A stretch of DNA of 7,676 nucleotides from an uncultured Rhodanobacter sp. (GTDB lineage: Bacteria > Pseudomonadota > Gammaproteobacteria > Xanthomonadales > Rhodanobacteraceae): assembly GCA_937906285.1 (NCBI GenBank), contig CALCWL010000059.1, positions 1 to 7,676 on the forward strand, in the 5' to 3' direction. The notes under the pieces were generated by a model. The model did no database searches. It was given only the letters and a program-made list of their open reading frames with translations, and was not told the DNA's origin. This document shows positions 3,789 through 7,676 of this stretch, piece after piece. Made by a program: the position numbers and the translations under genes. Positions within the stretch are counted from its first letter, which is position 1, and the number at the start of each line of letters is the position of its first letter.

Positions 3789-6686
3789 ATGCGCCGGGGC
3801 GCCCGCGCCACGCTGCTGGCCGCCTGGCTGCTGGCGCTGGCCGGGCTCGGCTGGATGGTGAGCCAGCGCCTGCACGTCAGCAGCGACCTGCGCAGTTTCA
3901 TGCCCGCACCGACCACGCCGGACCAACGCCTGCTGATGGAACAGGTGGGTGAGGGGCCGGGTTCGCGTCTGCTGCTGCTGTCGATCTCCGGTGCTTCCGA
4001 CGGACAACTGGCCAGCTTGAGCCAGGGCCTCGCCGCCGCGCTGAAGAAGGACGCGCACTACAGCCAGGTGCTCAACGGCAGCTTCGATCTGTCCTCGCTC
4101 GATCCGCAGCTGCTGCCGTACCGCTACCTGCTCTCGCCCACGTTGGACACGCAGCCGCTGGACGAGGCCTATCTCGCCGACCAGTTGCAGCAGCGGCTCG
4201 ATGACCTCTCCTCGCCGGCCGCCAGTCTGCTGAAGAACCTGCTGCCGCGCGACCCCACGCTGGAGACGCTGAAGCTGGCCGAGCGGTGGGCGCCGGCGAA
4301 ATCGCCGGAGCTGCGCGATGGCGTGTGGTTCACCCCGCAGCACGAGGCGCTGCTGCTGGTGCAGACCGTCGCCGCCGGCTTCGACCCCGGCGCGCAGGAG
4401 CAGGCGATCGAGGGTATTCGCCAGACGTTCCACGCGTTGCCCGGCAGCGCCGATGCGCGACTGGAACTGAGCGGCCCCGGCTATTTCAGCGTGCTGATCG
4501 GCGCGCAGACGCGGCACCAGGCGGACTGGATCGGGCGCATCTCCACGATCGGCTTCATCGCGCTGCTGCTGCTGGCCTATCGCAGCGTGAGTTCGCTGCT
4601 GCTGTCCGCGCTGCCGATCGCCAGCGCCGCACTGGCCGGCATCGCCGCGCTCACCCTCGTCTTCAGCGAAGTGCACGGCATCACCCTGGCGTTCGGCTTC
4701 ACCCTGCTCGGCGTGGCGCAGGAATACCCGATCCGCGTGCTCAGCCACCGCCGCGCCGGCGAGGACGCGCTGCAAAGCGTACGCGACCTGTGGCCGCTGC
4801 TGCTCACCGCGATCGCCTCGGCCTGCATCGCCTATCTGGCGTTCTACGCCTCCGGCGTCGTCGGGTTGCAGCAGTTGGCGGTGTTCACCATCGTCGGCCT
4901 GCTGGTTGCGGGTCTGAGCACGCGTTACCTCTTGCCACACCTGTTGCCGCGACGGGTGCGCGACGTGGCGGCGATGGGCTGGCTGATCCGCGCGCGCGGG
5001 TGGCTGGATCGGCTGCCGCGCCCGCGCTGGATTCCGCTGCTGGTGGCGCTGGCGATCGCCGCGATGCTGGCGCTGGCGCCGGGTCCGTTCTGGCAGAACA
5101 ACCTGGCCGCGCTGACGCCCGTGCCGACCGTGCTGCTGCAGCACGATGCACGCCTGCGCGAAGCGCTGGGTGCGCCGGACGTGCGTTACCTGCTGTTGCT
5201 GCAGGCACCCACCGAGCAGGGCGTGCTGGCGCTGTCGCAATCGCTGCAGCCGCAGGCCGACGCGCTGGTGGCGCGGCACGCGGTCGACGCGATCGAGCTG
5301 CCCTCGCGCTACCTGCCCACCGTCGCGCAGCAGCGCGCGCGGCAGCAGAAGTTGCCCGATCGGGCCACGCTCGAACAGGCGCTGGCCGGCGCGCTGCAGG
5401 GCCTGCCGTTCCGCGCCGACCTGTTCCAGCCCTTCGTCGAAGACGTGGAGACCGCACGCGCGCTGCCGCCGCTGACGCCCGAGCGCTACGCGCAGACACC
5501 GCTGGGCCAGCGTCTGGCCGCCATGCTGGTGCAGCGCGATGGCCATTGGCTGGGCCTGGCCACGGTCAGCGGCGTGCATGACGTGGCGGCGCTGCAGACG
5601 CTGGGCGCGGCGCGCGGCGGCGCGGTACATCTGCTCGATCTCAAGGCCGCCTCCGAATCGCTGGTGGCCGCCTACCGCACGCGCATCCTGCAGGCGCTGC
5701 TGGCGGCCGGCCTGCTGCTGGTGGTGACGATTTCGGTCGCCCTGCGCAGCGCGCGCCGTGCCTGGCACGTGCTGGCGCCGATGACCCTGGCCACCTTCCT
5801 GGTGCTGGCGGTCGAGCGCGTGGCCGGCATCGAGATCTCGCTGTTCCACCTGGTCGCGCTGATCCTCGCCGGCGGGTTGGGATTGCATTACGCGCTGTTC
5901 TTCGAGCGCGATACCGGCGACCCGGCCGAGCAGCGGCGCACCCTGCACGCCACCCTGGTCTGCGTGCTGTCCGCGCTGCTGGTGTTCGGCATGCTGGCGT
6001 GGGCGACGATTCCCGTGCTGCGCGCGATCGGGCTCACCGTGAGCCTGGGCGTGGCCTTCCATTTCTGCCTGTCGATCCTGATGGCGCCGCATGCCAGGAG
6101 CCTGTCGGGCCTTGGCGGTCGAGGCGAGAAGGCGGCTGTGGGAGGACAGATTGCTGCCGCTTTGCCGATCCATGGTGGTTCCATGGATCAAGAAGCGGCA
6201 GGAATATGGACCCCACAGACGGATTCGCAGCCCGGCCGGCCAAGGCCTGACAGGCTCCTCAAGACTGACTGGGCCCATCTCATCCCGCACGCCGGCACGA
6301 TGTGCCTGCTCGATGCGGTGCTGGCGTGGGACGAGCGCAGTATCCACGCCATCAGCGCCGGCCACGCGCGGAGGGACAACCCGCTGCGTGGCGAGCACGG
6401 TCTGCATGCGGTGCACCTGGCCGAGTACGGCGCGCAGGCGATGGCCGTGCATGGTGGCCTGCTTGCGCGCGCCCGCGGCAGTGAGGTGGCACGGCCCGGG
6501 CGGCTGGTCAGCCTGCGCGACGTGGCGTTGTCCGAGGAATACGTCGATCATCTGGATGGCCATCTGGACGTCCATGCCGAATGCCTTTACGCCGACGACG
6601 GCGGCGCCCAGTATGCGTTTCGCGTCGAGCACCGCGGCCGGCTGCTGTGCAGCGGCCGCGCCGCGGTGATCCACCCCCAACCCTGA
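3789..6686 (+). CDS. MMPL/RND-family exporter fused in frame to an ApeP-like hotdog dehydratase
   Basis: This is one open frame of 965 residues. Residues 1 to about 769 form an MMPL/RND-type exporter (COG4258-like): an N-terminal TM (8-22), a periplasmic domain, a TM bundle at about 247-385, a TM at 414-435, a second periplasmic domain, and a TM bundle from about 632 to 768. This protein would export the pigment or its lipid conjugate across the inner membrane with the LolA-like neighbour. Residues 770-823 are encoded by a palindromic element and look like a low-complexity linker. Residues from about 825 form a second hotdog domain, seen in LIPHAGTMCLLDAV and LHAVHLAEYGAQAMAVHGG, the signature of the ApeP-type 3-hydroxyacyl-ACP dehydratase (COG4706-like). 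In related clusters these are normally two genes. The exporter C-terminus is expected in the cytoplasm, so the fused dehydratase would still face the ACP. The ATG at 3789 follows the previous stop by 2 nt; an in-frame GTG at 3768 is less likely. Confidence 0.85.
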   Translation: MRRGARATLLAAWLLALAGLGWMVSQRLHVSSDLRSFMPAPTTPDQRLLMEQVGEGPGSRLLLLSISGASDGQLASLSQGLAAALKKDAHYSQVLNGSFDLSSLDPQLLPYRYLLSPTLDTQPLDEAYLADQLQQRLDDLSSPAASLLKNLLPRDPTLETLKLAERWAPAKSPELRDGVWFTPQHEALLLVQTVAAGFDPGAQEQAIEGIRQTFHALPGSADARLELSGPGYFSVLIGAQTRHQADWIGRISTIGFIALLLLAYRSVSSLLLSALPIASAALAGIAALTLVFSEVHGITLAFGFTLLGVAQEYPIRVLSHRRAGEDALQSVRDLWPLLLTAIASACIAYLAFYASGVVGLQQLAVFTIVGLLVAGLSTRYLLPHLLPRRVRDVAAMGWLIRARGWLDRLPRPRWIPLLVALAIAAMLALAPGPFWQNNLAALTPVPTVLLQHDARLREALGAPDVRYLLLLQAPTEQGVLALSQSLQPQADALVARHAVDAIELPSRYLPTVAQQRARQQKLPDRATLEQALAGALQGLPFRADLFQPFVEDVETARALPPLTPERYAQTPLGQRLAAMLVQRDGHWLGLATVSGVHDVAALQTLGAARGGAVHLLDLKAASESLVAAYRTRILQALLAAGLLLVVTISVALRSARRAWHVLAPMTLATFLVLAVERVAGIEISLFHLVALILAGGLGLHYALFFERDTGDPAEQRRTLHATLVCVLSALLVFGMLAWATIPVLRAIGLTVSLGVAFHFCLSILMAPHARSLSGLGGRGEKAAVGGQIAAALPIHGGSMDQEAAGIWTPQTDSQPGRPRPDRLLKTDWAHLIPHAGTMCLLDAVLAWDERSIHAISAGHARRDNPLRGEHGLHAVHLAEYGAQAMAVHGGLLARARGSEVARPGRLVSLRDVALSEEYVDHLDGHLDVHAECLYADDGGAQYAFRVEHRGRLLCSGRAAVIHPQP
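6096..6259. repeat. About 164-bp imperfect palindromic element (REP/MITE-like)
   Basis: The two halves are reverse complements over most of their length. The outer 21 bases at 6096-6116 pair with 6239-6259 at 20 of 21 positions. Inner blocks also pair: CTGTGGG (6136-6142) with CCCACAG (6212-6218), CTGCCGCTT (6154-6162) with AAGCGGCAG (6193-6201), and GATCCATGG (6167-6175) with CCATGGATC (6181-6189) around a 5-nt centre. The RNA could fold into one long interrupted hairpin. Its size, near-identical termini and lack of coding character suggest a non-autonomous MITE or paired REP element. I see no clear target-site duplication. It lies exactly at the junction between exporter and dehydratase domains and stays open in their shared frame. 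Confidence 0.8.
6183..6686 (+). CDS. Possible separate start for the ApeP-like 3-hydroxyacyl-ACP dehydratase
   Basis: If the second dehydratase is also made on its own, the only in-frame canonical start before its conserved LIPHAGTMCLLD motif is the ATG at 6183, giving 167 residues. This ATG lies in the central CCATGG of the palindromic element and has no Shine-Dalgarno-like sequence before it. The first 25 or so residues (to about 6259) would come from the element, not from dehydratase sequence. The domain itself is convincing: HAGTMCLLD at the start and AEYGAQAMAVHGG in the central helix match the APE dehydratases that remove water from 3-hydroxyacyl-ACP. I consider the fused product the primary reading and this an alternative. 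Confidence 0.35.
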   Translation: MDQEAAGIWTPQTDSQPGRPRPDRLLKTDWAHLIPHAGTMCLLDAVLAWDERSIHAISAGHARRDNPLRGEHGLHAVHLAEYGAQAMAVHGGLLARARGSEVARPGRLVSLRDVALSEEYVDHLDGHLDVHAECLYADDGGAQYAFRVEHRGRLLCSGRAAVIHPQP

Positions 6687-6699
6687 TTCGAGGTCGCCC

Positions 6700-7437
6700 A
6701 TGCCAGCTTCCATCTCCCTGCGACGCGCCCTGGTCACCGGCGGCAGCGGCGAGCTCGGCGGCGCGATCGCCCACGCGCTGGCCGGCGACGGCTACCACGT
6801 CATCGTGCACGCCAACCACAGCCTGCATCGCGCCGAGGCGGTGGTCGGCGAAATCATCACCGGCGGCGGCAGCGCGCAGGCCACCGCCTTCGACGTGGGC
6901 GACGCCGAGGTCACCCGCGCGGCGCTGGACGTGCTGCTCGGCGAAGGCTGCATCCACGCCGTGATCAACAACGCCGGCATCCACGACGACGCGCCGATGG
7001 CCGGGATGAGCGCCGAGCAATGGCACCGGGTGATCGACGTGAGCCTGCACGGCTTCTTCAACGTCACCCAGCCGCTGCTGCTGCCGATGGCCCGCGCGCG
7101 CTTCGGTCGCATCGTGTCGATCGGCTCGGTCGCGGCGCTGCTGGGCAATCGGGGCCAGACCAACTACGCCGCCGCCAAGGCTGCGCTGCACGGCGCCAGC
7201 AAGTCGCTGGCGCGCGAGATGGCCTCGCGCGGGATCACCGTCAACGTGGTCGCGCCGGGGGTAATCGAGGGGCGCATGGCCGAGGCGGCGTTCCCGCCCG
7301 AACGCATCCGCGAACTGGTGCCGGCCCAGCGCGCCGGCACGCCGCAGGACGTCGCAGCCCTGGTCGCGTTCTTGTGCTCGGACGCAGCCGGCTACATCAA
7401 CGGCCAGGTGATCGGGGTGAACGGCGGGATGGCCTGA
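6700..7437 (+). CDS. xanH: FabG-like 3-ketoacyl-ACP reductase (SDR family) of the xanthomonadin pathway
   Basis: This encodes a 245-residue classical short-chain dehydrogenase. TGGSGELG (13-20) is the cofactor-binding glycine motif, NNAG is at 90-93, the catalytic Ser143 lies in VSIGSVAA, Tyr156 and Lys160 form YAAAK, and APGVIEG (185-191) and the C-terminal VNGGMA are FabG-like. It would reduce 3-ketoacyl-ACP to 3-hydroxyacyl-ACP with NADPH, feeding the two dehydratases. In Xanthomonas campestris the FabG-like enzyme of the cluster is named XanH; I use the symbol by that analogy, and fabG would also be a reasonable label. A good ribosome site (GAGG, 6690-6693) lies 6 nt before the ATG, 13 nt after the preceding stop, so it is the last member of the same operon in this window. 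The usual catalytic Asn of the SDR tetrad appears to be Ser115 (VIDVSLHG). Confidence 0.93.
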   Translation: MPASISLRRALVTGGSGELGGAIAHALAGDGYHVIVHANHSLHRAEAVVGEIITGGGSAQATAFDVGDAEVTRAALDVLLGEGCIHAVINNAGIHDDAPMAGMSAEQWHRVIDVSLHGFFNVTQPLLLPMARARFGRIVSIGSVAALLGNRGQTNYAAAKAALHGASKSLAREMASRGITVNVVAPGVIEGRMAEAAFPPERIRELVPAQRAGTPQDVAALVAFLCSDAAGYINGQVIGVNGGMA

Positions 7438-7445
7438 TTCCGCGC

Positions 7446-7472
7446 TAAAGGCTGCCGCCGCGCGGCCGATAC
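7446..7472 (+). promoter_or_regulatory. Candidate FliA (sigma-28) flagellar-type promoter
   Basis: TAAA (7446-7449), a 15-nt spacer and GCCGATAC (7465-7472) match the enterobacterial/pseudomonad sigma-28 consensus TAAA-N15-GCCGATAA at 11 of 12 defined positions with exact spacing. It starts 8 nt after the reductase stop and would begin transcription near 7480, giving a leader of nearly 60 nt before the GTG at 7537. If real, it separates the pigment operon from a following motility- or signalling-linked gene. Confidence 0.65.
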
Positions 7473-7479
7473 CGACACT

Positions 7480-7499
7480 GGAGGCCCCAGCGGGTCTCC
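7480..7499 (+). other. Stem-loop in the leader of the 7537 gene
   Basis: GGAGGCCC (7480-7487) and GGGTCTCC (7492-7499) can form an 8-bp stem, with one G-U pair in RNA, closed by a CAGC tetraloop. It falls right at the predicted transcription start of the sigma-28-like promoter. No T-run follows, so it is not a standard intrinsic terminator. It could stabilise the 5' end or modulate translation; this is inference only. Confidence 0.4.
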
Positions 7500-7536
7500 G
7501 CCAACCAAGTCCGGGCGCGCGGCGCCGGGAGTGTCC

Positions 7537-7676
7537 GTGATCGAGCACGAATTCATCGAGGAAGACAGCCTGGAGCTGGCCGACCCGTGCAGCGAGGTGC
7601 TGACGGCGCGGCCGGCGGCCGTCGAGGCGCCCGACGAATGGCGCGTGCTCGATTCGCTGGCGGCGCTCACCCACCA
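7537..7676 (+). CDS. Unidentified acidic protein, N-terminal fragment, downstream of sigma-28-like promoter
   Basis: An open frame begins with GTG at 7537, five bases after a GGGAG ribosome site (7527-7531), and runs off the window after 46 complete codons. The visible N-terminus is acidic (IEHEFIEEDSLELADPCSEV at residues 2-21), with no signal peptide or membrane segment. I do not recognise it. It does not resemble the start of a ketosynthase, glycosyltransferase or AMP ligase, which would be expected if the pigment cluster continued here. The sigma-28-type promoter upstream suggests a flagellar, chemotaxis or c-di-GMP-related protein, but the fragment is too short to say. An in-frame GTG at 7531 is the alternative start. 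Confidence 0.6.
   Translation, partial: MIEHEFIEEDSLELADPCSEVLTARPAAVEAPDEWRVLDSLAALTH

Noticed and set aside
6096..6259. Reading the palindrome as an intrinsic terminator of the exporter gene
   Set aside because: It is far longer than a terminator hairpin, has no T-run after the stem, and lies inside a continuous open frame.
3228..6737. Minus-strand open frame of 1169 codons opposite the exporter
   Set aside because: Its translation is rich in Gln, Arg, His and Ala without domain-like patterns and lies opposite a convincing exporter and dehydratase. Long antisense frames are expected at about 70% G+C.
7392..7670. Minus-strand frame opposite the 7537 gene
   Set aside because: It is Ser/Arg-rich with no motif, and the plus strand has a promoter-like element and a ribosome site for the 7537 frame.
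1..7676. CRISPR arrays, tRNA or rRNA genes, transposases
   Set aside because: No regularly spaced repeats, RNA-gene-like segments or transposase motifs were seen; apart from the palindromic element the window is filled by protein genes.

Overview
The window is about 70% G+C and almost fully coding. Its genes form part of a xanthomonadin / aryl-polyene (APE) type yellow pigment cluster. The gene set points to the Gammaproteobacterial order Xanthomonadales (Lysobacterales), either Rhodanobacteraceae or Xanthomonadaceae: a XanB2-type chorismatase lies divergent to a run of ACP, membrane protein, hotdog dehydratase, acyltransferase, LolA-like carrier, MMPL exporter, second dehydratase and FabG-like reductase. 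The assignment rests on protein motifs and gene order; no species can be named.

Layout. (1) Positions 713 to 1, minus strand: a 3-hydroxybenzoate-forming chorismatase (xanB2-like), cut by the window edge. (2) 714-804: a 91 bp divergent intergenic region that must hold promoter elements. (3) 805-7437, plus strand: a tight seven-gene run. It comprises ACP (xanC-like), a 160 bp gap, a six-TM membrane protein, a short FabZ-like hotdog protein, a LPLAT acyltransferase, a LolA-like periplasmic protein, a large ORF joining an MMPL/RND exporter to a second hotdog dehydratase, and a FabG-like ketoreductase. Most junctions are ATGA overlaps or gaps of a few bases, with one 74-nt overlap. (4) 7446-7472: a sequence fitting the FliA (sigma-28) flagellar promoter, followed by a leader with a small hairpin and the start of an unidentified acidic protein at 7537 that runs off the window.

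How the genes work together (inferred from characterised Xanthomonas and E. coli/Vibrio APE systems). XanB2 makes 3-hydroxybenzoate from chorismate. A ligase that is not in this window would load it onto the ACP. Ketosynthases, also not in this window, would extend it, and the ketoreductase and two dehydratases would process each round into a conjugated polyene. The acyltransferase would transfer the aryl-polyene acyl chain to a lipid-type acceptor. The LolA-like protein and MMPL exporter would move the product through the periplasm towards the outer membrane.

The most unusual feature is a roughly 164-bp imperfect palindrome (6096-6259), probably a REP/MITE-type element. It sits exactly between the exporter and the second dehydratase and keeps an open frame, so the two are predicted as one 965-residue fusion protein.
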